From positions 87,042,981-87,106,980 of the forward strand of contig OX344762.1 of the NCBI GenBank assembly GCA_947034895.1: DNA of 64,000 nucleotides. The letters are read 5' to 3'. Positions 23,339 to 35,717 of the stretch are shown in pieces. Numbering within the stretch: position 1 is the stretch's first letter; each line of letters starts with the position of its first letter. A model generated the notes under the pieces. The model saw only the letters and a program-made list of their open reading frames with translations, was not told the DNA's origin and ran no database searches. Origin of the DNA: Rhytidiadelphus loreus. Its lineage: Eukaryota; Streptophyta; Bryopsida; Hypnales; Hylocomiaceae. The translations under genes were made by a program, and so were the position numbers.

Positions 23339-23924
23339 TTAACCCCTAAAGTCCCATTGTCCCTAGGGGGAGAAAATGGATTTTGGGCAGGCTCCTATGA
23401 TCTCATTTTTTATTGAAACTTTTTAAAACTTTCTCATAAGATAGATAAACTTGTGAGCTTTCTGGAAATATATTTTTTATTCCAATTGGTGTCTAGGAAC
23501 AAAAGTTATGCTACAATAACCTCAAAATGGGGGAGATCGGGCAGCAAAAAAAATCCACAAAAAATTGAAATAAAATTTTAAATATTTTTTTCCTTGTAGA
23601 TTATATTTTCTTCTAAATGGGAATCTTTGATTCATTCCATTTGGATTAGTGATGTGAAAGTTATGGAGTTTCTTGTTTTGCGGGCAATCATAGCAACTTC
23701 TTGAAAGAATTTTTTTCTTCCAATTTGAATGCTAATATCTTTCAATCTATTCAATCTATACAATCACAAAAAAAAATTCACATGATCTAAGACAAGTGTA
23801 GAATAAGATCATATAGTTAGATTCTAAAAAAAAATTAAATTTTTTATTTCATAGGTAAACATAGCAAAAGTGGTAGTTTTGAGTGGTTTTGGCAAAAAAA
23901 TGGCCTTGGGACTTTAGGGGTTAA
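23339..23924. mobile_element. TTAA-flanked element, AAAGTCCC family
   Basis: TTAACCCCTAAAGTCCCA and TGGGACTTTAGGGGTTAA form perfect 18-bp inverted ends of a 586-bp non-coding element. Confidence 0.85.
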
Positions 23925-24035
23925 CACTAACAATTTCATCGAACTTTAAAAAAAAATTGGAACAACTTGGCATCATCATCCAATTTTTCTTCAAAATTTC
24001 TCATAGGTTTGATGCTCCCCAATTATTTTTGGTAA

Positions 24036-24059
24036 TTTTAGGCATTTAAATGCCTAAAA
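24036..24059. repeat. Perfect 24-bp palindrome
   Basis: TTTTAGGCATTT is followed directly by its reverse complement. It may be part of a decayed foldback element together with the hairpin at 24118-24153. Confidence 0.8.
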
Positions 24060-24117
24060 GAAACCCTGTTACGATGTGATACAAAATACAGTTACGATTT
24101 GGCATTAGAAGATATTT

Positions 24118-24153
24118 GAGGGCATTGGGAGACTACGAGCTCCCAATGCCCTC
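24118..24153. repeat. 14-bp stem hairpin
   Basis: GAGGGCATTGGGAG and CTCCCAATGCCCTC pair perfectly around an 8-nt loop. Confidence 0.85.
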
Positions 24154-24443
24154 TAATACTACTGAAATTGTAGGAACGTGCAGGGAACTCTCTGTTGATG
24201 TGGTCACAACTGTGCCACCTCGGGGGAAAAAAGAGGTTCAAAACATGTTTTTGACCAACTTTAAAAAAAAATGAGCCTTTTGAAAGTCGTGACTTTATCT
24301 ATTATAGCAAGTGCGCAGTGTTATGACATTTTTTCATGATTTCATCACATAATTATTTGTCTTTAATATAATTTCATTCAAATTTGGGAATCACTTTTGA
24401 GATAAATATCTAGTTTTGACAAACTAAAAAAAATACTATGTTT

Positions 24444-24600
24444 CTACTAGTAGAAAACATGCTTGAGTAGACTAAGTAACTTTAAGACCCTCGTCTTGTT
24501 TAACATTAGTCAAAATTTAAAAATATTTAATATGACAAGTTAAAACAAATGAAGCATGGGTCTTGAAGTGATGTTTACTTAAGAACATTTTCTACTAGTG
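24444..24600. mobile_element. Foldback-type miniature element
   Basis: TACTAGTAGAAAACATGCTT at the left and GAACATTTTCTACTAGTG at the right are inverted ends of a 157-bp stretch. Pairing inside is partial (an AAGACCC block is shared). No coding sequence. Confidence 0.55.
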
Positions 24601-26105
24601 TTTATTCTTATAAAACAATTGTACTACTAGTGTGTCTATATGTATGTGCCTATATCTATATCTACATTTTTTATTTATTAAGTTTTTAAAATTAGTAGTG
24701 GTTTGGATTTTAGACTTTCCATGCTCAAAATTTAATTTAGTTCAAAGAAGAGTTGTTATGAATCAACAAAGTTAATATACATAGGGGCACAATAAAAGTT
24801 GTGTGGGCATATAGGGTTGGACACAAATATCAATACCAATAATAATATCAATAGTAGGTATCTTTCCTCTCGGTATTAACAATATATAAAGATACTGCAA
24901 TAAAACAAACTATTTTAGATACAAAAATTTAGTATTCATATATGCTTCTATTTAAAGTTGGAATTTTCTCACAACATTTAATTTTCAAAATTAATCATTG
25001 CATACAAAGTGTTTTTGGGTGTCAGGTTAAAAGAAACAATGATGTCTTAAAATTTGAAAATTCTAAATTGGGTCTATCAAGCAATCTATATTAGTAGATA
25101 GTTGGCCTTAGAGTATAGAAGCTTAGTGCTTGTACGGGTCTTGGGTACCAAGCTTTGGTGCTCTTACTTGAGTGCTCCAGGACCAACTTAATTTCTACTA
25201 GTGCTAGGGTTTAGGGGCATCTTTGCTATTCACTTTCAAACAAGATTTGAAGTAATGGATTTCTTTTAATCTCATTTTTACTTGTATCATATGTTGACGA
25301 GGTTGTAAAATATTTTAGTAGTATGTGCATGAACATGTTGAGAGTTTAGAATGAGTGAAAGGTACTTTCACAGTGGACAAAATTGATCAAATTTACATGA
25401 TTGGGCATGAGCACCTATGATTAAGCTCTCAACTACTAGGTGAATGATGAATGCTTTGAAAAGTGAACTCCATCTAATTAATATGGATAGAGGAAGTTCC
25501 AAGAGAAATCGTGCAATCGAGAGAGATGGAAAGAAGAAAGAATGCTCTACTATGAATATTGATAAAGATATATTTGATGTTTCATCTATCTAGTTCAAAG
25601 TTTTTAAAATGAATCTTAGTATATTTAGATCGTGCGCCATCTTCATCAAATATACATCCAATTAATCGATAACTACCTCCACTATAGAAAGAAACAATTT
25701 TAGAATAACTGCCCCCAAAACACTTTGTCAGTTTATAACTTTTGCATGGAACATCAAAACAAAACACTTCATTATAACCCCCTTTCAGTTGCCAACAAGA
25801 AAATATTTAAATTTGACAAGTCTAATAAGTCTAACAATGACAGTAGCAACAATTTTCTGTCCAGAATTTTTTTTTTAAATAAAAAAAATGGTGCTTTCAG
25901 GTGTCCCTACCTTCCAAACATTGCTTGCCACTGCCGTAAGTTAAGTTTCCGTAAGTCAATATCTGTACTGTACAATCAATTTCATCAAGTGATTGTTTCT
26001 TAGGCCAGAAGCCACAGTTGACGGGTGTTCATTGAACTCTATAATGATGTAATTACCAAGGAAACTCGACAGTTAGGTAACAGGTCCATAAATCGACCAT
26101 TTAAT
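24601..26105. other. Gene-free spacer with a decayed element
   Basis: Positions of about 25,690-25,920 retain marks of the AGGTGGG/CCCAAAA family (AACTTTTGCATGGAACATC, TTGCCAACAAGAAAATATTT). The rest is AT-rich without supportable features. Confidence 0.4.
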
Positions 26106-26432
26106 GGGTAGGAGGTCCAGAAATGGACCATCTAAGGGACGGAACTGAATTTTGAAGAGGTGAAATATCTTGAAATATTTTTCAGTAAATTTTCCTTGAA
26201 AGACAAGTAGAATTGGCATCTAACCCAAGTCGTTTCATATTTTTTGGAGCTTTGTGGAATTAGTTATAAAATTTTGAAGTTGAAATGGCATAGGGCTCTA
26301 AAATGGATCACCTCCTGAAATGAACATTGTCTATACATTGCTGAAGGCTATGAAAAATAAACATGTACAAACAGTGAGCATTTAAGGAAGTGGTCCATTT
26401 TAGAGCCCGCTCTATTTTAGGACCTCCTACCT
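26106..26432. mobile_element. AGGTAGGAGG-type miniature element
   Basis: GGGTAGGAGGTCCAGAAATG and the inverted ATTTTAGGACCTCCTACCT bound about 327 bp. Shared interior blocks include TTGAAATATTTTTCAGTAAA and GAATTGGCATCTAACCCAAG, also seen at 26960 and, inverted, at 30106. Confidence 0.75.
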
Positions 26433-26439
26433 TAACGCC

Positions 26440-26946
26440 CATTCTGTAAAAATTTCAGGTCATCCATGCTATTTGCGGACCCTTCTCTGTGGCTCTTCGC
26501 TTTGGATCATTTGGGTGTCTCGCAATAGCAAAGTCTTTGCTCAAACTCAGTGGCCTGAGGAACATGTTCAAGGAATGCTTTGGTATGCCTTGCTTGACCC
26601 TAGCCAAGCTGCACAAATCAAAGCTTGTAGTGGTGCCCAAAAGCGTCCCCAACACGCTACAAAAATTTGGGATAAGTTTGATCATATTTGGCTTTGTTCT
26701 CCCATCATCGCGCATGGGCTTGGTTCACATATCATTTGGTCCACTAATGGCCCTCCTCCCCTTGTGATTTCATGTAGTGTTGGTTTTTAGTTTGTTATTT
26801 CTCAAGGGCTTTTTCCCTTTGGTTCCTTTTCCTTATTTTGGGCTCTTATCTCTTCATTGACCAACTTTCTATGGCTTGGGTGTCATTTTGTCCTGTGTGT
26901 TCTTTTTTAAAGCAATGGTTCTGCCATTTGTTATAAAAAAAAAAAT
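26440..26946 (+). pseudogene. 5'-truncated LINE 3' end with poly(A)
   Basis: A frame with SSLWIIWVSRNSKVFAQTQW matches the C-terminal end of plant LINE reverse-transcriptase ORFs (LW.IW..RN..VF pattern). A downstream T/G-rich region resembles a LINE 3' untranslated region and ends in an A run at about 26935-26945. The 5' part, including the polymerase domain, is missing. It is a dead copy typical of truncated reverse transcription. Confidence 0.65.
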
Positions 26947-26959
26947 TGATCATGGAAGA

Positions 26960-27252
26960 GCTGAAACTTATTTGGGGGGAGGTGGAACTTCTTGAAATAT
27001 TTTCCAGTAAATTATCTTTGAAAGACAAGTGGATTTGGCATCTAACCAAAATTGTTTCATATGTTTTGGAGCTTTTGGAAATTAGTTATTAATTTTTGAA
27101 GTTCAAATGCAGTGGGCTCTAAAATTGCTCACCTCGTGAAATGTACACTATTTGTACATTTTTTATATCATGAAAAAGCAACATATACAAATAGTGCACA
27201 TTTTAGGAAGTGGACGATTTTAGAGCCTAAGTACTTTATGGACATGTTACCT
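26960..27252. mobile_element. Left-truncated AGGTAGGAGG-type element
   Basis: The body matches 26106-26432 but the left terminal repeat is absent; the poly(A) end of the LINE remnant lies just upstream. The right end reads TACTTTATGGACATGTTACC. Confidence 0.65.
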
Positions 27253-27304
27253 TACTTCATTTGGCTATTCAACAAGTGTTTGCAGTGACTTACAAATGAT
27301 CTTA

Positions 27305-27620
27305 AGGTAGTAGCACCCATAACTATCAATTTATGGGTTTTGGACATGATGTCTATCAATAGACATCCAAAAAATTATTGGATCCTATTAGCAAGAAAAA
27401 AAGAATTCCAATGCACTTTCAAATGTGTGTTTTTTGGACATTATGAGTATAAGTTATGAATTTTTAAAGAGTCCATTACATATGCACCTAATACCAAAAC
27501 TAAGATTTGATATTCAGATGTAGTACATCCTTGTTATCACATCTATTTACTTCCCAAGATTTTTCAAGATTTTAGAGGTGGTGGTTATGGGTACAATGAC
27601 GCTTATGGGTGTTCCTACCT
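27305..27620. mobile_element. AGGTAGTAGCACCC miniature element
   Basis: AGGTAGTAGCACCCATAA and TTATGGGTGTTCCTACCT are 18-bp inverted ends. A TA lies at the left flank; the right flank is TG. Confidence 0.7.
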
Positions 27621-28708
27621 TGTATGACCACCTAGGTTTCTAATTTGAAGCTATTTTTCCAACTCATATGTTTTTTTCTAGAGATTGAGAAGTTGGAGAG
27701 AAATCATTTGCGAAGAGAACGAAGACATTTTGACAATAAATGAATTTTCTGTAATTTTTCAAAGTTTGTTGGGACAAAATTGGTAAAGCGTGGGTAGCCC
27801 CCATGCTAAACCACACAATAACGTGTCTCCTTCCCAAGTGCATTGTCATTATGCAAAAAGGTTGCTAATAAGATTGTGGTGGTAGGTGTATGGGTGGCTG
27901 ATGCAAATGAGAAGGTCTAAGAGATGTTGGAACTCGGTGATTGACAACAGTGGGTTGTTCTACCTTGCCAAACATTCACTTTCAATGCACATCTTTCCAA
28001 AATCCATACCCCCAATCTAGACCTGATTTTATTTCAAGCTAGTTCTTTGAAAGACATCTTGTGGCCTAGGACACCTTGGTACCAATGGGATGTGTAATTT
28101 TTGTTTGTACAAGGAAGTTGCTTTTATGGTATTTGTTTGAACTAGAAAATCAAAACACTTTTTGAATGTTTACATCACCACAAACCACTGTGTTGCACTA
28201 GCAAAAACTTGAGTTGTATGTAGTAGGAAAAATGACCCACAAAAAGATCTTTATGACAAATTTGATTACTACTGTAGTGAATTTACTTGTAGTCATTTTC
28301 CTAGTCTACAAAGTCAGATGGCCATTATAGATGACCAAATCTGATAATTACGTAGATGATCTAAGATATTGACACTAGCTTATGGACTTTAGGACAAATC
28401 ACTTCACAACTCCGTGAACACATGTACTTTCTTAAAAAATGATGATTCCACTTCTTATTACTTTTGTATATCGTTTCCCTATGATAAAAGGTGCGTTGAT
28501 ATTTCTCCAACTGACCCTCTGTCCAAAAGATCTCATCAGAAAATTGCGGCCTCAATAGGGGGTGCGGTTTACCTTTATTGTCATAGTCATAGTACCATAA
28601 AATATGGATTTTTTTTCTTTTTCTTTCTCAATGATCCACAGCTGCATATGGTGGTGGTAACTACGTGGGAAACTGTGCACTGTCCTTTGCATAATAATCC
28701 ATTTGATG
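27621..28708. other. Repeat-poor spacer
   Basis: No gene could be supported. A frame of about 100 codons at 28414-28725 has no recognisable content. Confidence 0.4.
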
Positions 28709-28806
28709 TCCATCAATCCATGTGATATATATTCTTCAGAGACTAATTAACATAAGCTTAAATTACCATGTTGTCTGTATGAAGAATATATCACGTGGAT
28801 TGATGG
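28709..28806. repeat. 28-bp stem hairpin
   Basis: TCCATCAATCCATGTGATAT starts the left arm (28709-28738). The right arm (28779-28806) is its reverse complement apart from one substitution and a 2-nt length difference. The loop is about 40 nt. It is a possible foldback or small-RNA-like hairpin; no flanking inverted ends extend it. Confidence 0.8.
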
Positions 28807-28825
28807 AAGTGGAGGTATGAGTACA

Positions 28826-29210
28826 AGGTAGAGCACCTAAAGCCGTCAATATAAGCAATTCAGCATAATTGGAGACACCTTTTCCTAAAAATGATATTTT
28901 TGTAGTACCAACAAGTGAAAATCATGAATATTATAAAATAAAATAGATTTTTTGAATGTGGTATGTAATTTCTATGATTTTTTAAAGTGTCGGCTCTCTA
29001 GACCACTAAAACTATCCCATCGATGGACCCTAAACAAAAATCTGCAAAAAAAAGGAGTTAGCAATTCAGAGTTAAGTACGTGTTCTTCAAATGCGTCAGT
29101 GAATCAGAGGTAAGCATTTGAAGGACACTTTAACTAAAGTCTAGGGACACATTAAGAGGCAGTCTAGGATATAGGAATACGTATAGGAACGCTTTTGGGT
29201 GCCTTCACCT
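28826..29210. mobile_element. AGGTRRAG..CACCYAAA element, copy 1
   Basis: AGGTAGAGCACCTAAAGCC and GCTTTTGGGTGCCTTCACCT are inverted ends. The whole element is present in the reverse orientation at 63558-63933, sharing AAAAATGATATTTTTGTAGT and CAATTCAGCATAATTGGAG. Confidence 0.8.
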
Positions 29211-29493
29211 TAAAAAATAAAGCTTTGGGAGGCCTTATCAGCATTTGGGATATTTTTGAGTTTTACTCAGCTATTTTCCTTTAATTCCTATATTGAACCA
29301 ATTTTTTGAAGTACCATGTCTGTTGTTGTTTTTCACTATTTTTTTTTATGAAATTTAATAGATTTTTCACTAGTTTTCCCCCAATTCCACCAACTAACAA
29401 TTCTCCCCAAACTAAAATTGGGCCTTGTATTTGTGAATGAATGTTATTGTTATGTTTTGTAATGGTTTTGGGAGATTTTCAAACTTGGGATTA

Positions 29494-29904
29494 AGGTAAG
29501 AGGCTCTGAAATGGAGCCGGCATTAAGAATGGATCCTATAAATGGCTGTGAAATGGACAAATGGTAGTTCATAAATTGACCTCCATAGTCATTGAATGAA
29601 TCAAGGGAAAAAAAACATTATTAATTGCAAGAACCAATCATTCTCTTTGTTTTCCCATTTTTCTTTAGAAGTTACAAGTGGACAGTTTATGGAAGACCTA
29701 GGGACATAAATAGGGACCTATGACACAACTCCTTTAAAAATCCATAAGTAATTCAAAATGCTTCAAAAAATATGGAACCACTTGTGTTAGATTCCTCTTC
29801 TATTTTTCTTTGTCTGAAAAATGAGCTAAAAATATTTCCATTTAAGAAAATACATGAAAAAGGCGGAACAACCCTTAGATGACCCATTTCAGAGACTCCT
29901 ACCT
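29494..29904. mobile_element. AGGTAAGAGGCTC element with unfilled site
   Basis: AGGTAAGAGGCTCTGAAATG and CATTTCAGAGACTCCTACCT are inverted ends with TA flanks. This copy preserves the empty target (GGCATTAAGAATGG) of the insertion found at 14422-15203 in its sister. Confidence 0.85.
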
Positions 29905-30105
29905 TAAAGCCGATTTCTGCCTTAACTTAAGTCAGTCTGTCTGTTCAATTCTCTGCCAATTTGACGCATTATGTTGGGACTTTGGAAAATGTCGTAGCCA
30001 GAACTCAGGTAATTGAAACACTGGCAATTGGGAGTGCCCCCCCTGTTGAAATTTTTGAAATTTTGAGACTTGATAACTTATATATTAGGTAAACTACCCG
30101 CATTA

Positions 30106-30420
30106 AGGTAGGAGGCTCGAACTCCAATCGGGCATTTTGAACCGAACATGACACAGAGGTACATTTTGTTTTCTTCAATGTTCCAAAATGTAAAAAATAT
30201 GTACATTCTAGGAGGTGGTTGCTTTTAGAGCCCTATGGCATTTCAACTTCAAAATTTCATAACTAATTCCACAAAGCTCCAAAATATATGAAACAACTTG
30301 GGTTAGATGCCATTTCCTCTTGTCTTTCAAGGAAAATTTACTGAAAAATATTTCAAGAAGTTTTACCTCCCCAAAGTTCAGTTTCAACGCTTAGATGATC
30401 ACTTTTTGAACCTCCTACCT
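30106..30420. mobile_element. TA-flanked AGGTAGGAGG element
   Basis: AGGTAGGAGGCTCGAA and TTTTTGAACCTCCTACCT with TA on both sides bound 315 bp. The interior is the inverted version of 26106-26432. Confidence 0.8.
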
Positions 30421-30481
30421 TACTGGGTAGTGAATGACTAGTGCAGAAAACGTGGGAATAAATTTCAATGGTAGACAAGAA

Positions 30482-30935
30482 TTAATCCCTAAATGTTCAA
30501 GTTCTTTTTTTTAGCTTCTTGGAATTTGTTTTAAATTGAACAAAAAGTCAACATTTTTAGAAGTTTGATCAATTTTAAAACATGTATTTAGTTGTATAAA
30601 TTCAAACTAGGCATGTTAGGATCACATGGCAAAAGAAAACACAACAATATCACAAATGTGATTTTTTCTTCAAGTTCTAGTGTATTTGAGGCTCATTTCC
30701 AAAGAGACTACAAGACTAGAAAATCAAGATTTGCAATGGACATCCTCAGACAAAATCTTGAATAGAGAAATCATCATCATTCATTTTTCTAAATAGGATT
30801 TTGATGCTAAAATTAGACTTCAAAAATAACTTTTCTAAAATATGAAACTATTCAAAATAGTAGTTTGGTAAAGTTTTATTTAACTTCAAATATTGTTGAC
30901 TCCAAAATCTGGTGCCTCGGGCATTTAGGGGTTTA
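30482..30935. mobile_element. TTAA-type element, ATGCCCAAGG family
   Basis: Left end TTAATCCCTAAATGTTCAAG and right end GGGCATTTAGGGGTTTA; the right TTAA has mutated to TTTA. About 454 bp and shorter than its relatives, so internally deleted. Confidence 0.7.
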
Positions 30936-32529
30936 GAAACAATGTTATAATTGGAAAAAAATAATAGTTGGATTTCATGTGATTTTTTTTAATTTTCAAA
31001 AGGGTACTACCTTGGGTATTCCATTTTAGCCTATACACATGATTATCATAGTAAAAAATATAGCTATTGTAGGGCTTTTACCAACCAAAAAACAACTTCA
31101 TACATGCTCAATCCAATTCATAACGATCTCATTGTCAAGTACTAACTTTTTATTGCCAACAATGATTTGATTTGCATTGATTTGAGGCTAATTAGGAGTG
31201 AATTGATGAGAGTGTGATAATGTGTAGATTCTACCCATTCCAAGCACATGTCGTTGTCATTTCATGCAATCAACTTCCTAAAGTAAGCAATTAATTCCTT
31301 CATTTGTATTTTTTGTTTTTCAATGCAAACAAGCTAGAATGGAGCTTTTCCTAAGTGTTTCAAGTGGGAGTTTTAACTAGATTGGGGTAGTTCACTTTAA
31401 GGGTAGATATTCTTGTATACTTAAGAATTCCTCCTTGCGTATCAATGATGGACATTTGTTTTTATAATGTACTCTATTGGTACACAAAGACACAATTGGA
31501 TGAGAGGTAGAAATGGATACGTCTACTTTAACCCCTAAATGCCCAAACTACATTTTTTGGCAGCATAGCAATTTTGGGCAACTCACTACAAATAGAGTTT
31601 TTATTTTATTTGAATTATTCACACAACATGTACACGAGGAGTAGCTTTAAGGCCCAACAATTTTCATAACTTTTGACTAAGGTAAACCAACCCAAGACAA
31701 GCAAATTGCCCAATGCAGACACCTAAAAAATCACCCATTATAGTCTTACATCAATCTATGGCAGATTTTTGCTAATAAATGAAATGAAGACTTCAATAGG
31801 TTAGTTAGTGGTTGAAAGCAATGCCTTGGGTGATGATGATGGAGTTATTAGTGACTACATTAGGACTTTTTACCTTTCTAATGTAAATTTGTTACAAGAA
31901 CCAACTTTTTTATTCCTTTATGTCATAGCCATGTTAGAAAATACTGTGACCATGTTAGAAAATTTTGAGATTGCTTTAGGTGGTTAGATGACCTTTATGG
32001 GTACACTCTATGGTGATTTTGGAGTAGTCTAGAGATTGTCTTAGGCCCATTGGGTAGCACACTTCAAAAATTCACAACAAATTGATATTTTTTCAAAAAA
32101 ATAAATTTTCAATTGCCTTCTACATTTCTCATGTTTGTCTACTTTTGAAAAAAAAACTAATTTTTTCCAAAAATGTGAACAAGGCAAACCAACCATTTTG
32201 CTTGTCATATTGATTTACCTTGCATGGTTTTAAAGTTATTGCATGATATGTCATTTTCATTGCTCGATGGGCAGTTTGGGCAACAAAAAAAACTTCTTTA
32301 AAAATCACTTTTTTTAAGAAATGAAAATTTGAAATTGATTCTCTAAATTTATAAATACGTGCAAATCTTTGAATCATTCTATTTTGATTAAAGAGATGAA
32401 AGTTGTGGGTAGTTTGCAAGTAGTTATGGAATCTCTATTCTAAGACAAACTTTGAAGTCATTTATTTAACTCAATTTTAAATATTTCTAAAAAAAATAAA
32501 ACATTGAGTGTAGATTGTTTATTACAACC

Positions 32530-33572
32530 ACTAGAAGAAAAACGTGTCCGCTGCAACAAACTGCAATGCAACTATGTGTCCTATACAACTGTCTTGCAAT
32601 TGTAACCTCTGTAATTGCACTAGATTTGACATGAATAAAGTTATATGTTATTCTAGTAGCAAAGTAGTTGCAAAATGAAGTTTAGAGGGATGCATTAGAA
32701 AGCAACTAGCAACTTGAAAGCAATTAGATTACAACTTAGAAGCAACTAGACTGCAATTCAAAAGCACCTAGACTGCAACTCAAAAGCAACTAGAGTTCAA
32801 GCAAAAAACAATTACAATGGTTCCATATCAATTGTCAAGAGTATCATTAGATTGGACCTAAAAGACTTGTAGTCTTATGCAATGAATTTTATTGATTTAA
32901 TTCTAAGGTTTCTACAATTTCTAGACTTCTACAATTTCTAGACTTCTACAATTTCTAGACTTCTACAATTTCTAGACTTCTACAATTTCTAGACTTCTAA
33001 TTTATAGACTACTATAATTTATAGACTTCTACAATCTATAGAAATAAAAAACATTTAAAATCCAAGAATTATAAAATCTATGAAATTGTAAGGTTTTCCT
33101 AAACCAATGAAATCTATTATATATTTTGAAATCTAGGAAAAAGACAGATCTGAAATTTTAAAATCTAAAAAAAAGGTAGGTATGAAATTCTAAAATCTAG
33201 AAAAAAATTGATCTAAAATTCTCGAAAACTAGATAAAATCTAGATTTGAAATTCTAAAATCTAGACAAAAGATAGATTTGAAATTCTAAAATCTAGGTAA
33301 AAGATAGATTTGAAATTCTAAAATCTAAAAATATTAATCTACAAATCATTGAGATTAATATTTTAAAAATCTAAAAATCTAAACATCGCAAACAAGTCGC
33401 AAATGAGTCATGCAATCTTGTGACTACACTGCAACTAATGCAATCTTGTGAATAATGCAACTTGTCCACTGCAACTACAGTCTCTACATTGTCATCTAGT
33501 TGCAAACATCTTATGCAACTACAAAATGAGTTGCACACTCCAGTTGCAAACCTTCATTTTCTTCTAATGAAC
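32530..33572. mobile_element. Nested insertion between ATTACAACC repeats
   Basis: The segment is flanked by the 9-bp direct repeat ATTACAACC (32521-32529 and 33573-33581). Its ends share CTAGAAGAAAA / TTTTCTTCTAA in inverted orientation, next to GCAACT-rich subterminal repeats at both ends. A 9-bp duplication would suggest a Mutator-like element. Internal simple tandem arrays fill most of it, and there is no coding capacity. Confidence 0.65.
32909..33340. repeat. Tandem arrays inside the nested insertion
   Basis: First a 17-bp unit TTCTACAATTTCTAGAC repeats about five times (to about 33000) and degrades. A second array follows, built on GAAATTCTAAAATCTAGA with spacers (33190-33330). Confidence 0.85.
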
Positions 33573-34106
33573 ATTACAACCATTGGGATTGGCATTTTTC
33601 AATTCCATGAATCATTCTCTACTTTTTTTAATCATTTTTCACAAGGCCCCCCAAAGGATTTTTGTCACCTTGAACACTACCCGAAACATTGATATTTTGC
33701 AATATATATATATATATATACAATTTTTTTTCCTAAAATTTAGTACTTGTCCTAGAAATGGCAGTTTTGTAGCGATTTTAGTGAAAACATAGTCTAAATC
33801 TTTTAGGGGTGAAAACAAATTAAAAAAGTATCTAGACTGAATGCCAATAATTTGTGTTTTTATTTATTATTGATTGATCATGAAAGGATGGGCCATGACC
33901 ATAGTAATCAACCATGCATTTGTTCCATTCACTGACTAAATGAATATGTATGTTCTTTGTTTATATGTAAATGTTGAAAATCATTCATCATTCACTTTTT
34001 GTCCTCTACATTCTTACAAGAGTTAAACACGTACTTCAATTCACACTTTTTATTTATTTTTAAATGAAAGGATAAATGCAATAAATTTCTCTATATTCTT
34101 AGAAGA

Positions 34107-34790
34107 TTATCCCCTAAATGTCCAAGGATTGTTTTGAGCTTCTTGGAGTTTTGAGCTTCTTGGAGTTTGCTCTAAATTGAACAAAATGCCAACATTGTCA
34201 TAAGTTGTATCGATTTTTTGGGAATTGCAACCATACAAATTCAAACTAGACATGTTAGAGATCTCATAGGAAAACTAAAACACAACAATATCACTTACAA
34301 GATCACTTGTGAAGTAAAATATTATAATGTTTGACCATATGGGTGTTAAAACTACAAACGTGATGTGAAGTCTTTCAATCTTCTTTTCAGAAGTCAAATC
34401 TAAAAAGTTGGTGACCAAAACATATGAGGTTAAAAGGCCTAACATGCATAACTCCAATCAATTTGTGGCTTCTCAAAATGTATTTTATAATTTTTTAAAA
34501 TGAATTTTGAATGTGATTTTTTCTCCAAGATCTAGTGTATTTGAGGCTCATTTCCAAGAGCTCTCAACACTACAAGAGGTCAAGATTGCAATGGGTACCC
34601 TTGCACAAAATCTTGAATAGAAAAATCACTATAATTTATTTTCAAGATCGGATTTTTGATGCTAAAATTAGACTTCAAGGAGAACTTTCCAAAAATATAA
34701 ACTACTAAAAATAGCAACTTGGTTAGGTTTTATTTAACTTCAAAGTTTTGCAAACATTAGATTATGGTGCCTCGGGCATTTAGGGGGTAA
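34107..34790. mobile_element. TTAA-type element, ATGCCCAAGG family
   Basis: TTATCCCCTAAATGTCCAAG and CGGGCATTTAGGGGGTAA are the ends; both TTAA sites carry one mutation. The interior closely follows 61050-61693. Confidence 0.75.
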
Positions 34791-35717
34791 AAGCTATTTG
34801 CATATTTGACGTTGAACAAAATTTTGATGTTCTGTAATTTTTTGTCCTTTATAATTTTACAAGCAGAATGTTAAAAAGAAGATGTCTGGAGAAAAACGAT
34901 TAAAGATAATTATAATTTTGGAAAAATCATATTTTTTTAATCAAAAAATTTAGAAATAAATTTAGAAATAAACCTTACTATATATTAAAATGATCACAAT
35001 TGGCTAAAATCACAATTGTATTCCCTAGGCAAAGCCTAATAGTCATCAATATTTTTAGCAATGGCTAAGTTTGCACAAAGATCAAATACCAAAATACTTT
35101 GGTCATTTTGTACATCCATAAAGGTTTGACTCTAGCCATCTTATTTGGAAACAAATGAAAATGAAAAATAATTGGAACTAATAAATGCATGGCATTGCAA
35201 CACTCAAAATATGCACAATTAAAAGATTATATGATGGAATCTATGGATGTTATATAGAATACTTGCAAAAGCAAAATTTATACATTGCTAGTATTTATAA
35301 TTGTTGAAATGAGAATTCTTTGATTATTTTTTGGAATATCTTCTTCATATTTACCTTCACTACTACTACAATACTAGTTTATATCTCCTTTTGATTGCAA
35401 GGTTCATGTACAATCTTATGTACATATAAATTTATATGTCTTCTTGAGACAAAAAGATTCTTTTATATTCTTCCAATCATAGTTAATCCTCTACTAATGG
35501 TCCTCATACATACTAAATGCTTTTGAAAGTCTTGCAAATCCATGTTGTCAAAAGCCCATGTAATTATGAAAAAAAAAATTTGCTATAATTTACATACTAT
35601 AGTCTCACATGTACACCGCCCTTAAACCTTCAATTTTTAAAAATGTGACCCTAATACTAGTCAATAAAAAAAATCCTATGATTATGAATTATGAGAAATG
35701 AACGTAACTTGGTTTTT

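Larger units (their letters stand above)
31528..33813. mobile_element. TTAA-type element split by another insertion
   Basis: The left end TTAACCCCTAAATGCCCAAA and right end TAAATCTTTTAGGGGTGAA correspond, in inverted order, to the ends of the element at 39115-40067. The interior also matches it in reverse, including TTTTTGGCAGCATAGCAATT and TGAAAACATAGTCTAAATC. A 1043-bp foreign segment (32530-33572) interrupts it. Confidence 0.75.

Noticed and set aside
32909..33340. CRISPR-like array of short repeats
   Set aside because: Repeats are contiguous or degenerate AT-rich units without unique spacers, in a eukaryotic transposon.
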